Source: Botryotinia globosa (taxonomy: Eukaryota; Ascomycota; Leotiomycetes; Helotiales; Sclerotiniaceae). From it: a stretch of DNA of 64,000 nucleotides. The stretch covers positions 434,001 through 498,000 of the forward strand of contig RCSZ01000008.1 in NCBI GenBank assembly GCA_014898425.1, given 5' to 3'. Position numbers and translations under genes: made by a program. Under the pieces are notes generated by a model, which saw only the letters and a program-made list of their open reading frames with translations, had not been told where the DNA came from and made no database searches. Positions 10,057-19,757 of the stretch are shown here, one piece after another; the stretch's first letter is position 1, and each line of letters opens with the position of its first letter.

Positions 10057-12145
10057 TTTTTGGAAGAGACAAAGAACTTACTGGTTAGGATACTTTTACT
10101 TAAATTAGATAGGTTGGAATCTAGTTAGAGTTATGAATTCTTTGATGGCTTACTATTGCAATGCAAGAGGATGGGGAATAAAAGAGTCTACAAAGGCTTT
10201 GTGGACAGCTTTTTCTAGCAAAGTATCTTCTTTGTTTTACCTTTATTCAGCAACTGTCATGTGTTTATGAGGCGTTGAATTGTTGTTCTATTGATTTTCT
10301 CGAGACACAACAAAGAGATTCTCGAATAACATTAAAGTTCAACTTCAAGAAGAATAGGATCTCAAAGAAGAGGAGAAGCTTCATCGATAGTGCGGGCATA
10401 TACAAAAACTAATGGCTTTATATCGCAATAGTTCAGAGATTATTGAGGCTAGTCGAAATGGACAGCTGAGCCCTCATTGGTCAGTAGAATCATCGAAAGA
10501 TTTGCTTACCCGTATAATATCGATTAATACAACTCAACAACTTTATCCATACTGGATTCTTGACTATTATGCGATGTGCTTCATGACTAGGCTTCTGTGA
10601 AGTTTGAGTAGCTGTGTTACACGAAGGAAGCTATATCATCCCATCTCATATACGCATCCATCCTCACTTTAGTGCCAAGCCCCTCAGTTGCTATGGGGTG
10701 AACTTTCTCGGACTTCATCGGCGCCGGTAACATTATCAAGTCAAAGTAATTTTTGTTCAAAGAATTCATTTGTCGCCTGGAAAGAAAGAATATTTCGATA
10801 TCTTATCTTGTCGGAGACGTGTTCGGCGTGATGCGCTTGATTTTGAAGGTGCAGAAAGGCATATTATTCTCCTTAAAATGATTGTGATAGCTATTTGCAT
10901 TTTCGTGGTTCTCCTCAAAATACACTAGTAATTACCGCCGTGTCGTATTGTCTAAGGACTGGCATCTGTCTTTTGAGAGTAGGGTCGATGGCGTCGCAAT
11001 AAGATGAATAGTTGAATAGTTGGAGATTTTTCTCGGCTACTATCACCAAAAGTGCATCTAAACCTTCATGATTGTCATTATAATTCTTATTGTGTATTTC
11101 AATTCGTAGTTTATGAAACTACCTGCCTCTTTCCATATTCTATGAGAAAACTAGAGCAAAATGAGGCCGAGTGAAACTTTCCTATCAATGCCATGAGTAG
11201 ATGCCTGTTCAACACATGGCATGTCAGATCCTCAATAAAATTCACATGGGCCATCAAAAACTAGGCTTTCCATAGCTATCAATTTAGGGAATCAAGACGA
11301 TAAAAAGGAACGAAATAAAACTGAAAGGGAGATCTGGGCCGCGATTAGCATCTGGCAGGCTGGCATAGGTCAGTTCTTATACTGATGCGAAAAATGATTG
11401 CGCAAGCTTTCTCTATCTCCATCATGTAATGCCATGTCATTAGACTGTGACTATTTGCTAGTTACCACAAACCAATATCATCTCTAATAATCTAGCTTGC
11501 TGCAATACTTTTGAGGGGCTTTACGCATGATATGACTCTCGAAGCCCCGTTTGACAATAGTAAAACTATAGCTCAGTATACCTGGCAGGTTGAGGGAGAT
11601 TGAAATGTTTATGTAGTTGAATATCTACTAATACGATATATATATATTCGATTTATTCCTAAGCTTAAATTGACTAGATCTTCCACTATTATTATAATAA
11701 TAATTATTCTTATTATTATAAAAGCCACAACCTCCAATAATACATAATCATGTTGCTTGAGCTCAACTCAAGTTGTTCACGCATGTAGTCATCATCTACT
11801 CAGTAATATGAATTTCATTATCTAACCTATATTTAATAAAAATCAAAAGCCTGATGTGACAAGACCATCAAATCGCTAGCTCAACCTCTGTCGTATTGAT
11901 TTATGCTACCATTCGCTGATATTGAGATAAAAAAGAGAGTATAGCCCAGATCCCCATAGTCTGACAGTTTGGTCTACCAAGACTCAATCGATTCTCCCCG
12001 TTCAGACTGACTGAAAATCGCAAGTTGGCGCGCTTCTCTGGGAGACTAGTCGTCCTCCCCGTGCCAATAGCTTGGTCCAGCTCAAAACAGTCGCATTGGA
12101 CTTTATCCCACTACTGGAAGAGGATAAAGCACAAGTGCCTTCATT
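10057..12145. other. Intergenic, 2.1 kb
   Basis: AT-rich spacer without a supported gene. It contains AT microsatellite-like patches (ATATATATATA near 11636-11648 and ATTATTATAATAAT-type sequence near 11690-11720). A 62-codon plus-strand frame at 10412 looks like chance. Confidence 0.5.
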
Positions 12146-12832
12146 CTAAATTTTGGTTTCCCCATTTTGAGATTGAGAATGGTTGGCTTCAATGGGAGAC
12201 ATTTCGTCTTCACTCTTATCATCTGCATTTCTCTGCGTATCATCACCGCCCTCAATCCAGATTCTGGTTTCCAACTTCACCATTCGATCATAGAGTTGAT
12301 TTTTGGTGTTATTCTTGCGAGGTTTGGTGCTGTTAATTGATGGTTTCGAAATAGTGTCTTGGAATCTAACCTGGCGTAGGACGTGATGAGAGGCTTCTTC
12401 TAAGCTTTCTGCTTCGGCTTGTTCTTTTAAGTTTGCCTCTTGCCACAGTTTCGATTCAATTGCGACCATACGGCTATAGTAGTCTTCTCCATTAGATTTT
12501 TGAGTGACCTCGACACCCTTACAAGGAGAGGTTCTGGGAGCGTCGACGAATCTAATATGATTTTGATGAACAGCCTTCGTCTCGGGTTTGAACTGAACAT
12601 GGCGCTGTGCTTCACAACTCTCTTGATCTGACATCTCAGACTCATCCTGTGACATCAGAGCAGATTTGATCCACATCTTCTTCTCGGTAAACACCATGCG
12701 AAGGTAATACTCGTCGTTTAAAGGCTTGCGGGTAACTGTTGGTCCATTGCAGGGAGATTCGGCGACACTGGTGTCAAAATGGACTCGACGGGAAGCGTCA
12801 GATTGGGAAGAGGCTGGCATTTTGATGGTCAT
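12146..12832 (-). CDS. Orphan protein with three RxVxF / YxRMVxxExxxW units
   Basis: Single exon, 228 residues, ATG at 12832 (MTIKMPASSQ). The protein is built from three related units. Each begins with an R-x-V-x-F peptide (RRVHF about residue 16, RHVQF about 76, RQVRF about 132; an extra HIRF near 91). Each ends in a helix-like segment: YYLRMVFTEKKMW, YYSRMVAIESKLW, LYDRMVKLETRIW. Acidic Ser/Glu-rich linkers separate them. R-x-V/I-x-F matches the protein phosphatase 1 docking consensus (established knowledge for RVxF); whether it binds PP1 here is inference. No named domain recognised. The promoter carries CGCGAGTCT (12987), TACGGC (13009) and ACCGTA (13062), as in other orphan-run genes. 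Confidence 0.62.
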   Translation of the reverse strand: MTIKMPASSQSDASRRVHFDTSVAESPCNGPTVTRKPLNDEYYLRMVFTEKKMWIKSALMSQDESEMSDQESCEAQRHVQFKPETKAVHQNHIRFVDAPRTSPCKGVEVTQKSNGEDYYSRMVAIESKLWQEANLKEQAEAESLEEASHHVLRQVRFQDTISKPSINSTKPRKNNTKNQLYDRMVKLETRIWIEGGDDTQRNADDKSEDEMSPIEANHSQSQNGETKI

Positions 12833-13894
12833 CTCGTATGTTCTTTAAATGTGATTGGAATCAGATATCAGTATCTGCAATAGATGTGAGATTGCGTCTC
12901 TGAATATTAATTACAAACTGATAGATCAAGAATGTCGATTTTGAGTGGCAGACTGAATGGTTTTATCTAAAAATGGATGCGCTGCACGCGAGTCTCGTTC
13001 AAACTAAATACGGCCAGTTAAGTAACATTTAACACTGCGCAGACGTATTGAAACGATAAGAACCGTAATACTACATAGTTAGTGGAAAAATAGGCATCTT
13101 GATTCATCCGGATGGGTCGTAAAACAGTACTAAGCTCGTGGCAGCTTGATCTAGTGATTTACGGCCCAAAAAATTAGTAACTGTACAAATTGCAAACCGT
13201 ACTAAAGAATCTGGAGATCTGGAGTAATCCACAACACCTAGTCATTAGCCGAGACCCACACGCGCCCAGATGTCCGGATATGCGTATTCAGAAAATGAAA
13301 ATGAAAATGAGGAAGACAAATACGCAAGTCCTAGGCACGCCTTTGTCAAAACTTCAAGTACTTTGGGCTAGATTGAAAGATTTTTTGTGTCTAATTTTGA
13401 CTAGGTGATAGAAATTCAATGAATACCGAGAGATTTTGGTAATTAGCTGGCACCTGCATCTTTATTTCCACAGGCAACAAGATCGGTAATCCGGAATTGA
13501 ACTAAAACATCACAATACATCTCGATGATTATAATAAATTTTTACATTTGTAGCCTAAAGTTTGGATTACTCAGGTATTACGACCATCATGTGATAAGTG
13601 AGTAGAAATTAATGAGTAGAAATCCTATTAATTTCTCGAACCATCCCTCCACACCCCCAAGAAGATCTAGTCATTCGCTAAATCCGCTAATCAATCGCCC
13701 TTAGAGAGTTCCCCCACACATATTTGTAGGCAGTCTTTTAGCTGATTACTCTCAACTCTGTCACCTGATGCCACATGAGTTGGTGCATTAACAGTATTCT
13801 CTCCACCTTGCCTCTGTGCCATTAGCCAGGATGCTTTGTATTCCCAGAGAAACCGCTCCTGAGAATTGGTCTCCCAGTATGACTGGACAGAATT
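12833..13894. other. Intergenic with promoter of the 12832 gene
   Basis: No supported gene. It holds several RCCGTA/TACGGY hexamers (13009, 13062, 13160, about 13195). Confidence 0.5.
12987..13067 (-). promoter_or_regulatory. Composite shared promoter element
   Basis: CGCGAGTCT (12987-12995, identical to the core at 5976), TACGGC (13009-13014) and ACCGTA (13062-13067) lie 155-235 nt upstream of the ATG at 12832. This is the same set of short elements as upstream of the 4480 and 5770 genes, with looser spacing. Confidence 0.4.
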
Positions 13895-14386
13895 TTACTC
13901 CTTATGAGTGAGCGATCCAAAACAGAAAGCTTTCTTCGCAACCGCGACGCCCTTGGCTACTTTGTCTTGGCGAACTTTTTTTACTGGAGAAATCGGACGT
14001 TTGGGAGCTTTGTGTTTATTCCCAGAGATTCCTTTGACCGTTTCTTTACTCCACTCGATATGGACTGAGTCGGCGTCGTCTTCAGAAGGCTCATCGTATG
14101 TCTCATTTTGTCTTTTATAGCTCGCCTCCCATCTGAGCTTGTTCCATTGCCTAGGATACTTCTTCTGGTATTGTTCGAAAGCACCCTCGACCATTTCGTC
14201 GCGTTCGATTTTCTCTATGAAATAGAGTCTATCCTTTGCGATTTGATCCGTGTTTCCATCGAGATGTTCGGTAAATCTGCTCAGGCGCTTTTTATGTGGA
14301 ATCTTCTTAGCAGAAGAAGCACTATTCGAAGTGTTGAATAGATCTCTGAGTGTCATCTTGGATGCCATTTTGGATAAAGAAGACAT
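13895..14386 (-). CDS. Orphan basic 163-residue protein
   Basis: Single exon from ATG 14386 (MSSLSKMASK; further in-frame ATGs at codons 7 and 11). Residues about 50-95 look helical and charged, with aromatic positions (RLYFIEKIERDEMVEGAFEQYQKKYPRQW). An acidic patch follows (EPSEDDADSV), then a Lys-rich tail (NKHKAPKRP, SPVKKVRQDKVAK) that could direct it to the nucleus. No domain recognised. It belongs to the orphan run; GCCGTA lies 203 and 282 nt upstream. Confidence 0.58.
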   Translation of the reverse strand: MSSLSKMASKMTLRDLFNTSNSASSAKKIPHKKRLSRFTEHLDGNTDQIAKDRLYFIEKIERDEMVEGAFEQYQKKYPRQWNKLRWEASYKRQNETYDEPSEDDADSVHIEWSKETVKGISGNKHKAPKRPISPVKKVRQDKVAKGVAVAKKAFCFGSLTHKE

Positions 14387-15575
14387 CGCGGAAATACAAA
14401 TAGGTGTTAAATACAGTCAATTCTTCGAGGGATCGATTCGGAGACTTCTTCAGTTGGGGTTGTATCGAAGTTCTTGATATTCGTGTTAATGTTGATGTCT
14501 TTTTAGAACTGTAGACGGGCGAAAGAATCTCTTTTATCTACCTTCTACGTCCAGTCTTGAATATAGAAGTTATGAATTTACCGAACAAGCCGTACTTTCT
14601 GTACTGTCAAGGATGCAACCATAGTATGGCAATCATAAAAAGGTGTTCCTATCATCAATGACGACCAGCCGTACACTGTTATGATTGTACGAATATTGGT
14701 TCAAGATCTGGAGTCTTGAATTGGCCGTAGCAGATTCATGCGGAGACCGCATCCTGAGCTATCAAAATAATGTGTCTTTGAGACGACTATATACAAAAAA
14801 GATCCCGTTTTCATTATCATTCTTCACAATTATTCAGAATCAAAATGTCACCAAGTTTTTTTTCGCAGTCTTGATCGAGAGGATTTGATTATTAACACTA
14901 CATGCTAGTGTACCAGTTTGTGTAAGTTACGCGGCTCCTGCGTGCGTGAATGACACATTGTAGGGGCCATCGAGTGTTGTAAATTCCCAGGCGACGATTA
15001 TCTAAGTTCTCTGCCGAATCACCCTACATGAATGATATCTCTAATTACCTAATCCGAATCACCACCAAGAATATCGCAGAACTGTGGAAATGTCATGTAA
15101 AATGCCGATATACCATGAAACCATAATAACTACAAGATAAAAGCCAGCTCAAGACCAATTTGTCTGCTCTTGTTTTGGTTGCGACTCAACTCTTCTTACC
15201 GAGATGCATTGGAGCATGTTAATATGCAACTCAAAAGTGGAGAGAATATCTCAATACTTCGTACGAGCGTCTGTAATCTATTCAGGTTTCAAATATGAAG
15301 CTGTCATCTTTGAATTAGAATAAGATCAAATAAGGACTGAATCTTCTTCGCTATCAGAGAAAGTCGTAGACAAAAGTACTACCTGATAGAGCTATCATAC
15401 TTCCTACTTCCTAGTTTTCCGCCATCGAGGGAACCATTTCCCCCAATGAATATCACCAGAGAAGAGGCTCTCAATATTTTACCATCCCCAGCTAGCTGTT
15501 TTAAGATCTTGAATATCGGTACTCAAGCTGGCTTCAAAAGATAAGCAGAGCAGTAAATAACATCAGCAAAACAAA
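14387..15575. other. Intergenic with promoter of the 14386 gene
   Basis: No supported gene. A 67-codon plus-strand frame at 14685 looks like chance. Confidence 0.5.
14589..14673 (-). promoter_or_regulatory. Two RCCGTA hexamers, orphan-gene promoter
   Basis: GCCGTA at 14589-14594 and 14668-14673 (203 and 282 nt upstream of ATG 14386), both followed by C. A third CCGTA is near 14726. Role inferred from recurrence in neighbouring promoters. Confidence 0.35.
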
Positions 15576-15995
15576 TCAAGACCAAAACTTCCCCTCTGCT
15601 TCCTTCTCAGCCTTACTCATCTCAACAAACCCATCATTCGCCGCATGCCACTCTGCAGATCCGTAGACTACCTGCTGCCTACCTGCAGCTGAACTCTCGC
15701 GTCGATTCTTAGGTTTCGCAGTGACAGGAGGAACACTGACCGATGTCTGGCTGTCTGGCGAAACTGCGGTTTTTGGTTTCTGTTTCACGTTCAACTTGCG
15801 CCCAGTTTTCTTCTCAAAATCTTGCGCGACGAGGGTAATAATACTACCACGATAACGATTAATAGATCCTCTGATATCCTGTTCCATTTCGACAGAAGGT
15901 CGAATCGCATCTCGAAATTTGTTGGGGCGAGGCGCACCTGGTGGTAAGAGGGGCGATCGAGGGGATGAAGAGATTGGAGTCGACGGAGGCGGCAT
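15576..15995 (-). CDS. Orphan Pro-rich 139-residue protein
   Basis: The ATG at 15995 (MPPPSTPISSSP) is preferred. The frame is open further upstream only to a GTG. Residues 1-25 are Pro/Ser-rich with several SP/TP sites. A basic segment (PRPNKFRDAIRPS) follows. Then comes a likely folded stretch (VEMEQDIRGSINRYRGSIIT, then LVAQDFEKKTGRKLNV). A polar linker leads to a C-terminal acidic/aromatic end (SKAEKEAEGKFWS). No family recognised. It is the last member of the minus-strand orphan run; GCCGTACGCGAAG lies about 264 nt upstream. Confidence 0.6.
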   Translation of the reverse strand: MPPPSTPISSSPRSPLLPPGAPRPNKFRDAIRPSVEMEQDIRGSINRYRGSIITLVAQDFEKKTGRKLNVKQKPKTAVSPDSQTSVSVPPVTAKPKNRRESSAAGRQQVVYGSAEWHAANDGFVEMSKAEKEAEGKFWS

Positions 15996-16964
15996 TTTGT
16001 GAAGAGTATAATTTTGTGAAGTGTTAAAGGTGATAGATACTCTTGAATAATCACGAAAGATTGTGAAATGAATTCTTGAGATTTTCACCGATTGGCTTCG
16101 TTGATCCTGATCTTCTTAAATAACTGAAAGTAAAGTATTATGTCGACTGAACTCTTGCGACTTTCGAAACCAATGACCCATATATATCAATAACAAGAGT
16201 CATTTCATACAGCTTCACTTTTGCAAATGAAGCGAAATGCCCATGATACAGCACCTTCGCCGTACGCGAAGATTTGTAATTTGCGATCGCATTCACCAAC
16301 TCTTTCGACACCTTCACGAGCCATGATCCCCTGTGTAAGAATCAACCATCAATGTGGAACAACTTTGAAAACATAACCGTAAGTATGTGGATTGATTGTG
16401 ATAAGATGAATGATGCTACAGGCTGTACCAATAGATCAAAGACTTGGAACAATTGAGCTATACTCTGATGTATCTTGGAACATAAGACAGAAAGCCTAAG
16501 ATGGGAAGATTAGACCTGCCATAATCTTACATATCGGTCTCAGATGCTCCTTTGCGTCAGTTCTTATCTAAATTGTGAAGTTTCCATCTTGTAAAACTAT
16601 GACATGCTTATGTTGACCCTCTGACAGGAATGCAAGCTTTTCACATAAGAGCATGTGATAAGTAAAAGAAGAAGAAAGAGAGTTGGAATGCAAAACGGGA
16701 AAAAGATATTACAATACCACAAGCTGCATATAACCTGTAATTACAGCTCCATTCTCAGAATACTCAGTATACATATATCAATTGAGTAGGAATAATGTAA
16801 TACAAAAAGGCCGTCCAAGATCTAACCCAGCATTTCCCGTGAGCTTTCCTGCCCAGTCTATCCCAAAATCCTTCCTACCCGACTCCTTATGTATCATCAA
16901 TTCGCCACAAATGGGTATACTACAAGCATATAATCCAAACACAACTCCCTAGTATCTCCCAAAC
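15996..16964. other. Intergenic with promoter of the 15995 gene
   Basis: No gene seen. TATATATC near 16179-16187 is a TATA-like element for the gene at 15995. The right part is the 3' region of the monooxygenase gene. Confidence 0.5.
16259..16271 (-). promoter_or_regulatory. RCCGTA hexamer with ACGCG
   Basis: GCCGTACGCGAAG, starting 264 nt upstream of ATG 15995, joins the RCCGTA hexamer to an ACGCG core. GCGATCG follows about 14 bp later, as in the 4.7 kb element. Regulatory role inferred. Confidence 0.35.
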
Positions 16965-18722
16965 CTAGGCGTTATTCTCCGTCAAACACTCACTCGAATT
17001 CACTGCTGATGAAGAGGCCTTGGTGCTCCTCGACTCACGCGTTGACGCTGACGCGACACTCACACATTCCGAATCCAATTCATCGGCTCTTACAAGTCCC
17101 CAACCTCTTTCTAGAAAGCTTTGCCTCTCAATGATTGATTCCTCGTCGGCACGATCAAGCTTTCCCTCATTAATGTGATGCGGTATTTCACTGGGTGATA
17201 ATAATCCACCGACATCTCTGGTCTCACCTCTCGCGCCATAAAGTTCCTTCTTCCTGCCTTTCGTTCCCTCAACCCAACCCAAAGCATTCTTCAGTACTCG
17301 TTCTCTGCAGTATTCTTTGAACTTGTTATCTCCAAAATATACAAGATTCTGAAGGAATGCACTTCTTTGTCGTTCCCGGTGTCGACGTTTGACATTCTCC
17401 ACTGCAAACGCTCGGAGCGCTGGCCTAAGCTCCATTGTTCCTCCTAGTTTACGCCTAGGTCTATGAGTACTCTCTGAGGTGAGCTGAACATTTTTGCTTT
17501 GTGATGTTGACGGTGGAGATATTGGGGGTGAAATTGTTTCGGCGAGAGAAACAGCGTCAAGAAGAGCACAGTTGGCGCCCTTCCCTAAGGTTGTCATAAT
17601 GCTGGAATCCAATGTTAGTCACATTTCACGGATCTTCTTAATGCCTGGAGGTAAAAGATACGTACTTGAAGACTGCATCCCCGATTAACGTTACATTAGT
17701 TGAGTCCCATGGCTTTACCGAATCACACTTCTTCACCATGTGCAAATACGCCGTGCTTGTCAAGCACATCTCAGCCAATTGTAAAAAGTTGGGATGTACG
17801 TTTCGATCAGTTTTTGAACGAGCAATGATCTCCGTCTTCAGTTCCACGGGGGTAAATTCCTCGGGCGGTTTTGACTGGTTGATGAAGGCGCTCGCTGGGC
17901 TGCCATAACCATACATGATAAATGATTCAGAAGGCTCCATCTCATCCGCTGTATATTCTGTTGCCCAAGGCTTCATTGGATTCTGCCAAGAATGGACCAA
18001 TATATTCTGATTTCCAGGACAAAAGGCCTGTGTTCGGGTCAGTACTCTGTAGAAAGTTGCTTTTCAGGGGCTGAGAAAGACTGTACCATAACTCCACTAT
18101 GCGAGCCTGCTAATTTGAATGTTTCCCTTGTCAAGGGAATTTTGAAATATATGACTGTGACATCCGTAGGTCGTATTCTAGAGAGCGGAAACATTTGCTT
18201 TCTGACTTGAGAATTGATACCATCTGCGCCAACTAATAAATCGCATTCGTCTATTGACCCATCTGCGAAATGTACTCTTACTACTCCATTTGGTAATTTC
18301 TCATATCTGTCGAACTTCTTCCCGAAACGCGCAAAAGATTCGCTCCAATGCAATAGTCCTTCCCGGAGGCGCCAGCGCGATACAGAAAACTGATCTTGTA
18401 TTTCTTCTGGCAGCCACGTGAATATCGGATCGCCATTGCTCTTCACAAAGTTCATCTCCTGGCCCCCACCAGGTTGAATACCAATACTAGGCGCAATCTC
18501 CTGCCACACATCATGCTGCAGTTTTCCTTTCAGATTTCGAAGAACAAATGAAGATAACATAACACGATATCCAGAGAGCCTGTCAGTTGGACCGTTGCTA
18601 CGCTCATAGAGCGTGACTTTGATACTCGGCACATCTGCAAGAAGTTGTCCTAATGTTAAACCACTTAGTCCACCACCGATGATGATGACTCTAAGTGGTG
18701 CCCTGTTTTCAGTTGTAGTCAT
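16965..18722 (-). CDS. FAD-dependent monooxygenase (aromatic hydroxylase type)
   Basis: Three exons: 18722-18087, 18027-17666 and 17601-16965. Intron 1 runs from GTACAG through a TACTGAC branch site to CACAG. Intron 2 runs from GTACGT through CTAAC to TTCCAG. The 544-residue product has the GGGLSGL dinucleotide-binding motif at residues 16-22, the DxxxGADG motif with GADG at about 165, and GDAVFN at about 328-333 followed by GKGANCALLDA. These are the three FAD signatures of group A flavin monooxygenases, which hydroxylate or epoxidise substrates with NAD(P)H and O2; the substrate cannot be told. After the FAD motifs there is a Ser/Pro-rich insert (about 350-380), the usual terminal helix, and a long charged tail of unknown role. 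No biosynthetic partners lie beside it. Confidence 0.88.
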
Positions 18723-19757
18723 TGTTGATGATTGAAGTATAATTTATTCTTGCAAAAGGATTGAAACCAGTGGAAAAGAGAGATTTATTAAAGGAATTCT
18801 GGGGCAAAGATGCATTGAGAATATATATCAAACCATTGTAAATGCATCAATTGCTTGAATATGCACCGGCTTCACTGCCGAATCCCCTGTCTAACATCGT
18901 ACTGTCATACAGATACTCTAATATTACATCACGGAACGCTCAACAAAAGTAAAGCATTGTCAAAATAAAATATGCATAAGTAGATTCAGATATTTGAAAT
19001 CGTATGGAATTCGTTCATTGTAAGATTGACCAAAATAATTATGAGACGATAAATCATGCGATTTTAAAAACAGACGACCCTTTCAGTGGACTGCCAAGAT
19101 ATAAGCGAATCAGACTAATGAAACGCGGAAAACATGTGTCAGATTTCTAATCCCTGAACAAAAGCTTTCGATCATTAGCGGCAATTCTTTTCTTCATGTC
19201 GGTAATATAAATGTTGGTGGATGTAGAATTCAATTCTGCAATGTTCTTTCGGCGGACGTAGAATGAAGACCCTGTGGGGTGTTGCCGGAGATGCCCGACC
19301 GGTCAAACTAAAAATCCAGATAGTATGATAATGACTTTGAAAGTTGCTTCATGTTGTCGGGTCCGAATAATTTTCATTTAATACGAGTCAGTAATGCTAA
19401 TTCGCGGGATGTCGGATGAAAATGATTCTGCGTGATTTCCACATGACCAGCATAATAGTACTAGCATTATGAGTCAATCATTCTAGAAGAAATCACGACA
19501 CCCATGCATACATCTCGGAATTCTTCGACTTTTCTAGGTAAGGCCTGGTGGGTCTCAACGACATCCGCTCCCGAGTTTGCAATGCAGGGACCTACGTCAG
19601 ACCCGTGTATGTCTTAAATGCTTGAACGGAGCATGTGATAAAGTAACAGACATCATGTTTCATACCACGAAGAACGCTTTTCTGGAAAAAGTATGTTATA
19701 TCTAATTTCCTCGGGACGTGTGTAACATATTAATCGTATCAAAATAGTGCAAACATC
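18723..19757. other. Intergenic
   Basis: No gene seen. It contains the promoter of the monooxygenase and the 3' region of the ankyrin gene. Confidence 0.5.
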
